56,485 nucleotides of DNA from an uncultured Oscillospiraceae bacterium (GCA_949743955.1 CATJVQ010000041.1:1-56485), one strand, 5' to 3'; positions 1-8,527 are shown, counted from the stretch's first letter. Translations and numbers: made by a program. The notes: generated by a model not told the origin, from the sequence alone.

Positions 1-414
1 GCTTTCTGCGTAATGTGATAGCTCAAATAATATTTTTTTGTGGGTGTAGGCTCCGAAAAGCCTTGATATTACAGTGTTCCTATTAAAACTCATTCATACG
101 GATTCCCCGGCTCGCTCGTCGTCTGACAACCAAACGAATAGACGTAATCGTATGGGACTTCCTTTATAAGGGAAACGCGACAGAAGATCTGTCGCATTTC
201 TGAATTATAATCCCCAGTTGACGGTCGGGGAACACCACGAATTACAATGGAATATACCCCATCTATTATATTCGATTTGATGGATAGTAAAAAATCAATC
301 GTTCAAAGTCTGTCTTGTATTTGTTGTTTATATTCCACTTTATGCACAAAAATCAGTGGATTTTTTCTCCTTTAACGCTGTTTTACGAACCGCAGATTTT
401 CTTTGTTTTACCCC
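1..414. other. AT-rich gene-free region
   Basis: I see no convincing gene here: there is no long reading frame with a ribosome site on either strand. The stretch is clearly more AT-rich than the genes that follow. It contains a small inverted repeat (GACAGA-aga-TCTGTC, about 179-193) and a TTGACG hexamer near 233, but nothing I can name. It may be the tail of an upstream intergenic region cut by the window edge. Confidence 0.5.
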
Positions 415-443
415 TTGCCTTTTTGAAAAGGATAGTGTATAAT
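415..443 (+). promoter_or_regulatory. Promoter of tRNA-Gly(CCC)
   Basis: TTGCCT at 415-420 and TATAAT at 438-443 are separated by 17 bp, 12 bp upstream of the mature tRNA start. This is a standard sigma-70/SigA-type promoter. Confidence 0.75.
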
Positions 444-455
444 AAATCATGTTAT

Positions 456-529
456 GCGGGTGTAGTTTAGTGGTAAAACATCAGCTTCCCAAGCTGAGGT
501 TGTGGGTTCGATTCCCATCACCCGCTCCA
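456..529 (+). tRNA. tRNA-Gly (anticodon CCC)
   Basis: A full cloverleaf is visible. The acceptor GCGGGTG pairs with CACCCGC, the anticodon stem TCAGC/GCTGA closes the loop TTCCCAA with anticodon CCC, and the T-loop is GTTCGAT. The 3' CCA is encoded. A second glycine tRNA (TCC) with the same acceptor sequence lies at 30207-30280. Confidence 0.95.
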
Positions 530-563
530 ACCGGAGCATTCTTTCCGAATGCTCCGGTTTTGT
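529..563 (+). terminator. Terminator of tRNA-Gly
   Basis: A perfect 12-bp stem (AACCGGAGCATT / AATGCTCCGGTT) with a 7-nt loop runs into TTTT directly after the tRNA CCA. Confidence 0.85.
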
Positions 564-573
564 ATTGTCTGAT

Positions 574-619
574 AAAAACGCGCCTCCCAGGGTGATTCCC
601 CTTTGGGAGGCGCGTTTTT
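574..619. terminator. Bidirectional terminator after the trkA pair
   Basis: Perfect 16-bp arms (574-589 and 604-619), with A5 on one side and T5 on the other. It ends the minus-strand pyrF-trkA-trkA unit and would also stop leftover transcription from the tRNA. Confidence 0.85.
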
Positions 620-636
620 CTGTAAAGGCTTTGGTT

Positions 637-1296
637 CTATCCCAGACTGAGAGCGCGGGAGATGTCGTGCAGAGCGGTGTTTTTGGACATGATGATAATA
701 TGGTCGCCGGAAAAAATCTGCGTGTTGCCGCGCGGGATGATGAGCTGTCCGTCGCGCAGAACCGAAACGAGGATGGATTCCATCGGCATGTCCAGCTCGC
801 TGACACGAATGCCATCCTTCTTGTAGCGGGCGGGGATCTCGAGCTCGCTCAGCGACGCCTCCCCCTGGTTGATGGAGGCGAGGAGCTTGATGGCCGACGT
901 GTCGATCTCGCGCTCTAGCAGGTGCACGATCGTGTCCGTGGAGGAAAGCGGGATGTCTACGCCGAGCCGCTTCATCACCTCGGCGTTCTTCGGGTTGTTG
1001 ACACGCGCAATCGTCCGCACGACACCGAAATGCCGCCTAGCGAGCTGGCAGATGATGAGGTTATCCTCATCCCGCCCCGTCACGCTCACAAGCGCGTCCG
1101 CGTTCAGAGCGTCCGCGCTCTCGAGCACGCTCACCATGGAGGCGTCGCCACGCGTGACCGGCACGTCGAGAAGATTGGCCAGCTCCTCACACAGCTCCTT
1201 CTTTTTCTCAATAATGTGTGGATCATGTCCGTGGGAGAGCAGTGTCTGCGCGAGGTAAAAGCCGATTTTCCCGCCGCCGGCAATGATAATCTTCAT
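637..1296 (-). CDS. TrkA-family potassium uptake regulator (RCK protein), canonical copy
   Basis: A 219-residue cytoplasmic protein with an N-terminal Rossmann RCK domain (MKIIIAGGGKIGFYLAQ, the nucleotide-binding AGGGKIG loop) and a C-terminal TrkA_C ligand-binding domain of about 80 residues ending in a GDHIIIM stretch. Such proteins gate TrkH/KtrB-type potassium channels in response to nucleotides. I chose the ATG at 1296, behind a GGGGGG-rich ribosome site, rather than the longer frame. It lies 16 bp after the other RCK gene in the same operon. No membrane pore subunit is seen in the window, so the partner is encoded elsewhere. Confidence 0.9.
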   Translation of the reverse strand: MKIIIAGGGKIGFYLAQTLLSHGHDPHIIEKKKELCEELANLLDVPVTRGDASMVSVLESADALNADALVSVTGRDEDNLIICQLARRHFGVVRTIARVNNPKNAEVMKRLGVDIPLSSTDTIVHLLEREIDTSAIKLLASINQGEASLSELEIPARYKKDGIRVSELDMPMESILVSVLRDGQLIIPRGNTQIFSGDHIIIMSKNTALHDISRALSLG

Positions 1297-1312
1297 CGTG
1301 TTCCGCCCCCCT

Positions 1313-1936
1313 TCAGTCCACGATCCGGCTGACAATCAGCCGGTCTCCCGACACTGCCCGTACACGCGGTGTCAGAGCCAGGTCAAGCGTACCGTCCCAG
1401 TGCAGGAGCGCGAAGGGCTCCATTCCCTCCGGCAGCGGGATGTCCAGCGGCGAATCCCCCACATTCTTTTTCGGGATGGGCATTGTCTCAAACCCGATGG
1501 TATCCGCCCCGAGCGTGAGCTGGCGCGACTTTTCCCCCTCGAAGAGCATGGCGGATATAGCCTCCGTGGCCAGGCTCGTGGGGCACACGGTGAGGAGGCC
1601 GAAATGGGAGGAGAACGCCTCGCGGCGCTGCGGATCGTAGATGTGCGTGATCACGCGCGGCACCTCGAAAATCTCCTTCGCCAGCTGGGATACCATCACA
1701 TTGGTGTTATCGTCCGGCGAGGCCGCCACCAAGACGTCGCACCCCGCGATGCCCGCTCGCTTGAGTACTTCCTGATCGATGGGCACACCCTCCACCGTAT
1801 AGCCGGAGAAGTCGTCGTCAAGGCGGTCGAAGTTCTCCTCGTTCCTGTCCACGACAGCCACATCGTGTCCGAGCCGGGCCAGATGGTTGCTCAGATGCGC
1901 CCCCATTGTCTCACAGCCGATAATCAGAATATTCAC
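1313..1936 (-). CDS. TrkA-family potassium uptake regulator (RCK protein), degenerate nucleotide loop
   Basis: A 207-residue RCK_N plus TrkA_C protein, paralogous in plan to its downstream neighbour. The glycine loop reads IIGCETMGAHL: the middle glycine of the usual GxGxxG is replaced by glutamate, so nucleotide binding may be altered. The C-terminal domain ends VSGDRLIVSRIVD. The start has a TAGGAGGGG ribosome site, and the gene begins 12 bp after pyrF, so the three genes look co-transcribed. The pair may form a heteromeric gating ring in which one half senses the nucleotide; that is inference. Confidence 0.88.
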   Translation of the reverse strand: MNILIIGCETMGAHLSNHLARLGHDVAVVDRNEENFDRLDDDFSGYTVEGVPIDQEVLKRAGIAGCDVLVAASPDDNTNVMVSQLAKEIFEVPRVITHIYDPQRREAFSSHFGLLTVCPTSLATEAISAMLFEGEKSRQLTLGADTIGFETMPIPKKNVGDSPLDIPLPEGMEPFALLHWDGTLDLALTPRVRAVSGDRLIVSRIVD

Positions 1937-1948
1937 GGGTCTCCCCTC

Positions 1949-2872
1949 CTAACACTCAATCGGGGGCAGGACGGACGTGATGTCCTCCCGCATACGCAGC
2001 GCGGCCTCTCTGGCCGCCGCGGCATAGCCCTTTTCTTCATCCTTTTTCCACGCGCACAGGATCCCTCTCGAGGAATTGACTATCGCGCCCAGGCCCCGCC
2101 TGTCAAACGCACCGGCGATGTCCGCGGCGCTTCCGCCCTGCGCGCCGTAGCCGGGGACAAGGAACATCGTGTGCGGCAGCGCCGTGCGCAGCTCCCCAAG
2201 CTGCTCCGGATAGGTCGCGCCCACAACCGCCCCGACACTGCTGTATCCGTACTGCCCGGCACATCCGGCGCCCCACTTTTCGCAGAGCTCCCCCATCGCG
2301 CCATAGACAGTCTTTCCGCCGCAATCCCTGTCCTGAAGCTCTCCCGACGACGGGTTCGATGTCTTTACCAGCACAAAAACGCCCCGGTCAAACGCTTCGC
2401 ACGCCCGCAGCAGCGGCTCGATGCCGTCCGTGCCCAAATAGCCGTTGACGGTCAGCGCGTCGCCCTCAAAGGCGCGGACACTCTTCCCGTCCACCTCGGT
2501 CTGTCCCAGGTACGCGGCCGCATATGCCTGCATCGTGCTGCCGATGTCGTTACGCTTGCCGTCGAGGATGACGAAGAGCCCCTTCTGCCGAGCATACCGC
2601 ACAGTATGCGCCAGCGCGCGCAGTCCCGGCCAGCCGTACGCCTCATAATACGCCATCTGCGGTTTGATGGCCGGTACAATATCGTGAACAGCGTCCACAA
2701 TCCGCTCTCCCCACTCGCAGAGCGCCTCCCCCATGCCCAGAAGCGGATCCTCCGCTTCGCGCACGAAAGTATTCACCACATCGGGCGGGATGGTGCCGGG
2801 CGCAGGGTCGAGCCCCACAACACTCGGGTTCTTCTTTTCAATAATCGCGCCAAAAAGCCTATCAAACGACAT
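1949..2872 (-). CDS. pyrF: Orotidine 5'-phosphate decarboxylase (type 2)
   Basis: A 307-residue enzyme for the last step of UMP synthesis (OMP to UMP). It is the longer type 2 form common in actinobacteria and clostridia. The catalytic loop VILDGKRNDIGST carries the Asp-Lys-x-x-Asp set, and the N-terminus has the typical VGLDPAPG substrate motif. The phosphate-binding end is near LVPGYGAQGG. The ATG at 2872 has a GGAGGA ribosome site; the eight codons upstream in the open frame are rejected. The terminator of ugpC ends only a few bases before this ribosome site, leaving no room for a separate promoter. pyrF leads the operon into the two trkA genes. Confidence 0.95.
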   Translation of the reverse strand: MSFDRLFGAIIEKKNPSVVGLDPAPGTIPPDVVNTFVREAEDPLLGMGEALCEWGERIVDAVHDIVPAIKPQMAYYEAYGWPGLRALAHTVRYARQKGLFVILDGKRNDIGSTMQAYAAAYLGQTEVDGKSVRAFEGDALTVNGYLGTDGIEPLLRACEAFDRGVFVLVKTSNPSSGELQDRDCGGKTVYGAMGELCEKWGAGCAGQYGYSSVGAVVGATYPEQLGELRTALPHTMFLVPGYGAQGGSAADIAGAFDRRGLGAIVNSSRGILCAWKKDEEKGYAAAAREAALRMREDITSVLPPIEC

Positions 2873-2894
2873 GTGTCTCCTCCGTTCCTTTCTC

Positions 2895-2927
2895 AAAAAA
2901 GCGGCGAGCCGTTCCGGCCCGCCGCTC
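2895..2927 (-). terminator. Terminator between ugpC and pyrF
   Basis: A stem AGCGGCGGGCC / GGCTCGCCGCT (one G-U pair, 5-nt loop) is followed by T6 on the minus strand, 30 bp after the ugpC stop. The T-run ends about 15 bp before the pyrF ribosome site, so the hairpin may act as a partial terminator or attenuator for pyrF. Confidence 0.8.
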
Positions 2928-2956
2928 TGCTGTTCTGTTTCTCAGATATGCCGCAA

Positions 2957-4081
2957 TCAGTTGCAGATCGTCTTCTCAGTCTCTTTGTCGAAGAGATGAA
3001 TCTTATTGACGTCAATACCAACCTTGATGTCGTCGCCGTTCTTCGCGGTGGAACGCGGATCGACGCGGGCTGTCATGCTGACGCCGGCGCAGGTAAGGTA
3101 CAGATAAGTCTCAGCACCCATCATCTCAGTGACTTCAACCTTCGCGTCTATGATGCCGGTAGAGGCGCTCGAAAGGAACATCTGCTCGTCGTGCAGGTCT
3201 TCCGGACGGATGCCGAGGATAACGTCGCGGCCGACAAAGCCCTTGATACCCGGGGTGTTCGCCTTGGACTCCGGCAGGATAACCTTGAACTTCTTGCCCT
3301 CTTCGCCGAAGATAACCATCAGCTTGCCGCCCTCTTCGGTCAGCTTCGCATCAATGAAGTTCATCTGCGGGGAACCAATGAATCCGGCAACGAACATGTT
3401 GCAGGGCTTCTGATAGAGGTTGGTCGGGGAATCGACCTGCTGCACAAGACCGTCCTTCATAACGACGATGCGGTCGCCCATGGTCATAGCCTCGATCTGA
3501 TCATGCGTAACGTAGATGAACGTGGTGCCCAGGCGGAGATGCAGCTTCGTCAGCTCGGTACGCATCTGCGCGCGCAGCTTCGCGTCGAGGTTGGAGAGCG
3601 GTTCGTCAAGGAGGAAGACCTTCGGCTCACGGACGATAGCACGGCCCAAAGCAACACGCTGGCGCTGACCGCCGGACAGAGCCTTCGGCTTACGGTCGAG
3701 GAGGTGCTCAATATCGAGGATGCGCGCAGCCTCTTCCACGCGGCGCTTGATCTCATCCTTCGGGGTCTTACGCAGCTTCAGGCCGAACGCCATGTTTTCA
3801 AAAACGGTCATGTGCGGATACAGAGCATAGTTCTGGAACACCATCGCGATATCTCTGTCCTTCGGGGCAACGTCGTTGACCAAGCGGTCGCCGATGTACA
3901 GTTCGCCCTCGGAGATCTCTTCCAGACCGGCAATCATACGCAGCGTGGTGGACTTACCGCAACCGGACGGACCAACCAAAATGATAAACTCCTTATCTGC
4001 AATTTCAAGGCAGAAATCGGTAACCGCGGTGACTCCTCCTGCGTATCTCTTATAGATGTTACGCAAAGACAGACTTGCCAT
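2957..4081 (-). CDS. ugpC: Sugar ABC transporter ATP-binding protein (MsmX/UgpC type)
   Basis: A 374-residue CUT1-family ATPase. Walker A is GPSGCGKST, the Q-loop lies in [12 protein letters not shown], the signature is [17 protein letters not shown], Walker B is [12 protein letters not shown], and the H-loop is THDQIEAMT. The C-terminal 130 residues form the MalK-like regulatory/OB fold ([20 protein letters not shown]). It would energise import of glycerol-phosphate or oligosaccharides at the inner face of the membrane. No permease or binding protein is adjacent. Stand-alone ATPases of this family (MsmX in Bacillus) serve several sugar transporters, which is likely here and fits the nearby xylosidase. 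Confidence 0.92.
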   Translation of the reverse strand: MASLSLRNIYKRYAGGVTAVTDFCLEIADKEFIILVGPSGCGKSTTLRMIAGLEEISEGELYIGDRLVNDVAPKDRDIAMVFQNYALYPHMTVFENMAFGLKLRKTPKDEIKRRVEEAARILDIEHLLDRKPKALSGGQRQRVALGRAIVREPKVFLLDEPLSNLDAKLRAQMRTELTKLHLRLGTTFIYVTHDQIEAMTMGDRIVVMKDGLVQQVDSPTNLYQKPCNMFVAGFIGSPQMNFIDAKLTEEGGKLMVIFGEEGKKFKVILPESKANTPGIKGFVGRDVILGIRPEDLHDEQMFLSSASTGIIDAKVEVTEMMGAETYLYLTCAGVSMTARVDPRSTAKNGDDIKVGIDVNKIHLFDKETEKTICN

Positions 4082-4156
4082 AGATCAATTCCTCCTGTTA
4101 TTTGTATTACCGGCCAGCGCCGGCGCATGAAATTTTTCCTTTCATTCCATGTAATT

Positions 4157-4185
4157 ATCATACCAAATAGCCGTTCAAAGTGCAA
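4157..4185 (-). promoter_or_regulatory. Promoter of ugpC
   Basis: On the minus strand TTGCAC (4180-4185) and TATGAT (4157-4162) are spaced by 17 bp, with a TGG extension before the -10. The roughly 75-nt leader ends in an AGGAGG ribosome site. The rest of the 4082-4292 gap is AT-rich and shows no gene. Confidence 0.65.
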
Positions 4186-4292
4186 TTTGCCGATTATCCA
4201 AACTTGTTATTTACCGTTTATTAAATTTCACGGCAAAAATGTCATTGTGCCCAAAAAGATTGAATAAATGGGGATAATTCGTAATAGCGGCC

Positions 4293-5003
4293 TTAAAACA
4301 GTATCTTTTCAAGCTCTTTTGGCGTAATGAGGCGGCATTCTCCCGCCCCCAGCAGCGGGTCGAGTTCGAGTGCGCCGATCTTCATCCGGCGCAGGGCACG
4401 CACATGCCCGCCGCACGCGGCGAACATCCGCTTAATCTGGTGGTACATCCCCTCGGTAAGCACCACCTCGGCTTTCACCGCGCCGTCCGGCAGGCGCCCC
4501 AGCTCCCGGTATTCTGCCGGACGGCAGCGTGTCCCGTCCCAGAGGACGACGCCCTCCTTAAAGCGCTCCGCCGTATCTGGAAGGAGCGCCCCCTCCGCCT
4601 CGGCCTCATACGTTTTCGGCACATGGCGCTTCGGTGAGAGGATGCGGTGGGCGAAGGCGCCGTCGTCCGTGAGGAGGACAAAGCCCTCCGTATCCCGGTC
4701 CAGCCGCCCGGCCGGGAAGAGGTTCTTGCGGCGCCACTCCGGCGGCACCAGGTCGAGCACCGTGCGGTCCCGCCCGTCCCGTGTCGCGCTCACGACACCC
4801 CGCGGCTTATTGAGCATCAGGTAAAGAGGCGCGCCGGATACCGTTACCCCCGAGAGGGCGACAGTGTCCGCCCTTTCGTCCACCTGCATCTCGGGGTGGA
4901 GGGCTGCCGCGCCGTTGACACAGACCTCCCCCGCCGCCACACGCCGCCGGATTTCCGATCGCGTGAGACTGGTCGCCCCGCTTAAGAATCTGTCTAAGCG
5001 CAT
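4293..5003 (-). CDS. rsuA: 16S rRNA pseudouridine synthase, RsuA family
   Basis: A 236-residue RNA-modifying enzyme. It has an S4 RNA-binding domain at residues 1-60 (MRLDRFLSGATSLTRSEIRR), the family motif MLNKPRGVVSAT, and the catalytic aspartate in AGRLDRDTEGFVLLT. It closes with GMYHQIKRMFAACGG. It is expected to isomerise a uridine in small-subunit rRNA; the exact site (U516 in E. coli RsuA) is inferred from the family. It starts 6 bp after the GH3 stop, so both genes are probably transcribed from the GH3 promoter, an unusual pairing of sugar catabolism with rRNA modification. Confidence 0.9.
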   Translation of the reverse strand: MRLDRFLSGATSLTRSEIRRRVAAGEVCVNGAAALHPEMQVDERADTVALSGVTVSGAPLYLMLNKPRGVVSATRDGRDRTVLDLVPPEWRRKNLFPAGRLDRDTEGFVLLTDDGAFAHRILSPKRHVPKTYEAEAEGALLPDTAERFKEGVVLWDGTRCRPAEYRELGRLPDGAVKAEVVLTEGMYHQIKRMFAACGGHVRALRRMKIGALELDPLLGAGECRLITPKELEKILF

Positions 5004-5009
5004 ATCCGC

Positions 5010-7076
5010 TTACACGAGGCGGAACGACGCCTTGAGCGAAATTCCGCCGGCCGCCGCGCCGGTCTCCACCTCATAGGTGCCCTCTTCGAGCCGTTCACGC
5101 CCGTCCTCATCCGTATAGGCCATCAGATCCGGCGGGATGGAAATCCAGACTTCCTTCTCCCCGCCGGCCGGGATCTCTACCTTCTTAAAGCCCGCTAGGC
5201 GCCGCTGCGGCAGGCACACGCCGCGCTCGTTCCTGTCGCGGATAAAGAGGAGCACCGCCTCGCGCGCATCCATTTCCCCGGCGTTGCGGAGCCGGACAGA
5301 GACACGCTGCGCCTCCCCGGCGGGGACCGCCTCGCGCTCCACCGTGCAGGAGAGGTACTCGATAGGCACATAGGAGAGCCCGTGTCCGAACGGATAAAGC
5401 GCCTCCCCCTCAAAGTACCGGTAGGTCCGCCCCCGCATCGAGTAATCCTCGAAGCCGGGCAGATCGTCCGCCGAGCGGTAGAAGGTCACAGGCAGCCTGC
5501 CGCTCGGGCTCACGCGCCCGAACAGGATGTCCGCAAGCGCCGCGCCGCCCTCGGCCCCCGGATAGAAGCACTGCACCACCGCGCCGCATGCCTCGTCCGC
5601 CCGCGATAGATTCACCGCGCTCCCGCTGACATTGACAAACACTGTCGGCTTGCCCTCCTGGAGGACCGCTTCGAGCAGGCGCTTCTGCGACAGGGGCAGC
5701 TCAAGATCCGCCTTATCGCCGCTGCGCGCACCGTTGTAAGCGTCTCCCTCCTCTCCCTCCATGGAGGGATTGAGGCCCATGCACAGGATGACCGCATCGC
5801 TGCGGCGCGCGGCCAGAAGGGCCTCGTGCAGCGGATGCTCCGCCCACTCGCCGACACTGTCCTCCGCTATATCGCACCCCTTCGCATAATAAACCGTGAC
5901 ACCGCTCTGCTGGATGCCCTCGAGCAGGGTGACAGTCTTCGAAGGCGTCCCGTTATAGTTGCCTAAGAGGATGGGGATATCCGCTGCGTTCGGCCCGATG
6001 ACCGCTACCGAGCGCACATCCTTCCCGAAGGGGAGGATACCGTCGTTCTTTAAAAGCACGATGCTCTCTTCCGCCATCCGGCGGCTGAGCGCCAGATGCT
6101 CCGGGCACTCCACCACACTGTAGGGCACACTGTCGAACGGGCAGTCCTCCGCGAATAGCCCTAGGCGCAGGCGCGCCTCCATCAGGCGCTCGACCGCGCG
6201 CGTAATCTCCTCCTCGCCGATGAGTCCCTGTGCCGCCGCGGCCTGTAAATACTGGTATGCGCTGCCGCAGTTGAGATCGCACCCGTTTTTAACGGCGAGC
6301 GCGGCGCTCTCGGCCTCGTTTTCCGTAACGCGATGATTGCGGTTGATGTCGCAGATGGCCCCGCAGTCGGAGACAACATAGCCTTTAAACTCCATCTCCC
6401 CGCGCAGGATATTTTCGAGCAGTGTCTTACTCGCACAGCAGGGTTCGCCCTCCACGCGGTTGTATGCCCCCATCACTGCCGCCGGGGCCGCGTGCCGCAC
6501 ACAGTAGCGGAACGCCCAGAGGTATGTCTCATACAGATCCTTTTTGGAGACGTGCGCGTCGAAGCTGTGTCTGAGCCCCTCCGGCCCGCTGTGGACAGCA
6601 AAGTGCTTGAGGGTGGCGTCGAGCTTGCGGTAGACGGGATCGTCCCCCTGTAATCCGCGTACAAACGCCGTGCCCAGCACCGCTGTCAGATATGGGTCCT
6701 CCCCATAGGTCTCATGACCGCGGCCCCAGCGCGGATCACGGAAAATGTTGATGTTCGGCGACCAGAAGGTCAGCCCCTGATAGATCTCCGTGTAGCCGAA
6801 CTTGCGGTACTCATTGTATTTGGCGCGGGCCTCGTCAGAAATCGTGCGCGCTACCTCGAAAAGCAGTTCCTCGTCGAACGAAGCCGCCATGGCGATGGCC
6901 TGCGGGAACACAGTGGCCGCCCCCGCGCGCGCGACGCCGTGCAGGCACTCGTTCCACCAGTTATAGGCCGGGATCCCCAACCGCTCGATTGCCGGCGCGT
7001 CGTAGCGCATCTGCGACATTTTTTCCGCCAGTGTCATCTGCGAGACCAGTTCCTTCGCCCTCTCTGCAAAATCCAT
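5010..7076 (-). CDS. Glycoside hydrolase family 3, beta-xylosidase-like
   Basis: A 688-residue intracellular (no signal peptide) GH3 enzyme with three parts: the N-terminal TIM-like barrel, the alpha/beta sandwich, and a C-terminal fibronectin-III-like domain. The nucleophile is Asp237 in GYVVSDCGA, and the substrate-binding KH pair is in LKHFAVHSG near 157. The opening with WWNECLHGVAR and the SDCGAI nucleophile context favour xylosidase or arabinofuranosidase over glucosidase; this is a family-level inference. I chose the ATG at 7076, with the AAGGAAGGG ribosome site 9 nt upstream, over an in-frame GTG at 7100. It shares a promoter region with the divergent isomerase gene. Confidence 0.88.
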   Translation of the reverse strand: MDFAERAKELVSQMTLAEKMSQMRYDAPAIERLGIPAYNWWNECLHGVARAGAATVFPQAIAMAASFDEELLFEVARTISDEARAKYNEYRKFGYTEIYQGLTFWSPNINIFRDPRWGRGHETYGEDPYLTAVLGTAFVRGLQGDDPVYRKLDATLKHFAVHSGPEGLRHSFDAHVSKKDLYETYLWAFRYCVRHAAPAAVMGAYNRVEGEPCCASKTLLENILRGEMEFKGYVVSDCGAICDINRNHRVTENEAESAALAVKNGCDLNCGSAYQYLQAAAAQGLIGEEEITRAVERLMEARLRLGLFAEDCPFDSVPYSVVECPEHLALSRRMAEESIVLLKNDGILPFGKDVRSVAVIGPNAADIPILLGNYNGTPSKTVTLLEGIQQSGVTVYYAKGCDIAEDSVGEWAEHPLHEALLAARRSDAVILCMGLNPSMEGEEGDAYNGARSGDKADLELPLSQKRLLEAVLQEGKPTVFVNVSGSAVNLSRADEACGAVVQCFYPGAEGGAALADILFGRVSPSGRLPVTFYRSADDLPGFEDYSMRGRTYRYFEGEALYPFGHGLSYVPIEYLSCTVEREAVPAGEAQRVSVRLRNAGEMDAREAVLLFIRDRNERGVCLPQRRLAGFKKVEIPAGGEKEVWISIPPDLMAYTDEDGRERLEEGTYEVETGAAAGGISLKASFRLV

Positions 7077-7127
7077 TTTTCCCATCCCTTCCTTTTCCAC
7101 CCTTGCATCGTTTCATGCGGTACATTT

Positions 7128-7156
7128 ACTATACCATCCGCCCTCTCAAAGCACAA
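7128..7156 (-). promoter_or_regulatory. Promoter of the GH3-rsuA unit
   Basis: On the minus strand TTGTGC (7151-7156), a 17-bp spacer and TATAGT (7128-7133). Its -35 box is 8 bp from the -35 box of the divergent promoter. Confidence 0.7.
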
Positions 7157-7164
7157 GGGAATGA

Positions 7165-7193
7165 TTGACGTTTTTCTCCCCACCCTATATAAT
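7165..7193 (+). promoter_or_regulatory. Promoter of the TIM-barrel isomerase gene
   Basis: TTGACG at 7165-7170, a 17-bp spacer, and a perfect TATAAT at 7188-7193. It is followed by an AGGAGGTG ribosome site 7 bp before the ATG at 7231. Confidence 0.8.
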
Positions 7194-7230
7194 AAAACCA
7201 GTTAAACTGACGAATAGGAGGTGTTCCCTG

Positions 7231-8019
7231 ATGTTTCCGTTCAAACGTTCTGCCTGTATTGAGCCCATGTATGCCGAGCTGCCCTTCCTCGACCGCTTTA
7301 AGGCCGCGAAGGACGACGGCTTCGACTTTGTCGAGTTCTGGAGCTGGACCGACAAGGATCTCGACGCTGTGCGCCGTGCCGCGGAGGAAGCGGGTATCGG
7401 CATCTGCGGCTTCAATGGGGACGCCGGCTACTCCCTCATCGATCCCGCGCACCACGACGCGTATCTACAGTTCCTGCGCCAAAGCGTCGAGGCGGCGAAG
7501 AAGGTGGGGGCGCGCAGCGTCACTATCCATTCCAACGCGCTCGGCGAGGGCGGAATCGTCGTCAATCACTATCCCGAGCTCTCCGATACGGTCAAGCTCT
7601 GTTCTATGTACGGCACGCTCATTGAGTGCGCCCGCATCGCCGAGGAGAGCGGTATCCTGATGAACCTCGAGCCGCTCAACATCACCACCGATCATGTGGG
7701 GAACTTCCTGGCGCACACCCGCATGGCCGCCGAGATGATCCGCCTCATCGGCTCCCCGAAGCTCCGGGTGCTCTACGATGTCTATCACATGCAGCTCAAC
7801 GAGGGCAGCCTGTGCGACACCATCCGCGCCTTTGCCGGCGAGTTCGGCCACATCCATGTCGCCGACGCCCCCGACCGCCACGAACCGGGGACGGGGGAAA
7901 TCAATTACCGCGCCGTCTTCCGCTGCCTGGAGGAGGCCGGCTACACCGGCTGCATCGGGTATGAGCTCATCCCGAAAACCGATACCGCCCAGGCGGTCAG
8001 GGCCATCATGCAGGACTAA
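7231..8019 (+). CDS. Hydroxypyruvate isomerase-like sugar isomerase/epimerase (TIM barrel)
   Basis: A 262-residue AP-endonuclease-2-like TIM barrel protein of the Hyi/xylose-isomerase-like group. Metal and substrate positions are suggested by NLEPLN, LYDVYHMQ, HIHVADAPDRHEPGTGEINY and the closing GYELIPKTD. The HEPGTGEINY segment is characteristic of hydroxypyruvate isomerase-type enzymes. It probably interconverts an aldose/ketose or hydroxypyruvate/tartronate semialdehyde; the true substrate is not evident. The ATG at 7231 is fixed by AGGAGGTG; the longer open frame upstream runs through the promoter. Divergence from the GH3 xylosidase suggests a pentose-related role. Confidence 0.85.
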   Translation: MFPFKRSACIEPMYAELPFLDRFKAAKDDGFDFVEFWSWTDKDLDAVRRAAEEAGIGICGFNGDAGYSLIDPAHHDAYLQFLRQSVEAAKKVGARSVTIHSNALGEGGIVVNHYPELSDTVKLCSMYGTLIECARIAEESGILMNLEPLNITTDHVGNFLAHTRMAAEMIRLIGSPKLRVLYDVYHMQLNEGSLCDTIRAFAGEFGHIHVADAPDRHEPGTGEINYRAVFRCLEEAGYTGCIGYELIPKTDTAQAVRAIMQD

Positions 8020-8050
8020 GAGAAAGCTCTGAGAAAATATCCGGGATACA

Positions 8051-8095
8051 AAAAACGGGCACGCGTCCATACAGCGGCGTGTCCGTTTATTTTTA
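8051..8095. terminator. Bidirectional terminator
   Basis: The stem AACGGGCACGC / GCGTGTCCGTT (one wobble) is flanked by A-rich and T-rich runs. It lies between the convergent isomerase and Rrf2 genes. Confidence 0.8.
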
Positions 8096-8527
8096 TGTTT
8101 TTGCCTTTTCCTTCGCCCTCTCCACCAGATCCGAAAACCGCACGGCCTCCAGCTTCTCATTGACCATGGCGGAAATATCGGCGAAGATGTCGTGAAACCG
8201 GCAGCCGCATCCGCCGGACTCTGGGTTCGAACAGCAGAAGTCCTCCTTCTGCTCCACGCACCGGCTGATGGCGTAAGGCCCCTCGACGGTTTCGATTACA
8301 TCCCGCAGGGTGATTTCCTCAAGCGGACGGGCGATTTCATACCCCCCCTGCGTGCCCTTAAAGGAGCGGACAATCCCCGACGCGACGAGCTTGCGCAGAA
8401 TCTTTAATGCAAAGCGCAGGGTCACGCCTGTCTGCTGAGAGAGACTTTTCGCGTCCGTCCGCCTGCCCGAACGGGCCAAGCTGTAAACGATTCGAATGGC
8501 ATAATCCGTCTCCAATGTAATGTGCAT
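8093..8527 (-). CDS. Rrf2-family transcriptional regulator
   Basis: A 144-residue winged-helix regulator with the classic opening MHITLETDYAIRIVYSLA and the wing GTQGGYEIARP. The family includes IscR, NsrR and CymR. A cysteine-rich segment near residues 89-110 (CVEQKEDFCC then GGCGCRFH) provides five cysteines and a histidine, so an iron-sulfur or other thiol-based sensor is likely. Spacing is not identical to IscR, so the ligand is open. The ATG at 8527 follows GGAGGA; the upstream extension to 8581 is rejected. It stands alone behind a consensus promoter with a dyad over the -10 box, suggesting self-repression. Confidence 0.92.
   Translation of the reverse strand: MHITLETDYAIRIVYSLARSGRRTDAKSLSQQTGVTLRFALKILRKLVASGIVRSFKGTQGGYEIARPLEEITLRDVIETVEGPYAISRCVEQKEDFCCSNPESGGCGCRFHDIFADISAMVNEKLEAVRFSDLVERAKEKAKT

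Noticed and set aside
1283-4267. A 994-codon open frame on the plus strand across pyrF, trkA and ugpC.
   Set aside because: It is antisense to three well-supported genes, has no recognisable domain or ribosome site, and its arginine/histidine-rich content is typical of the shadow frame of GC-rich codons.
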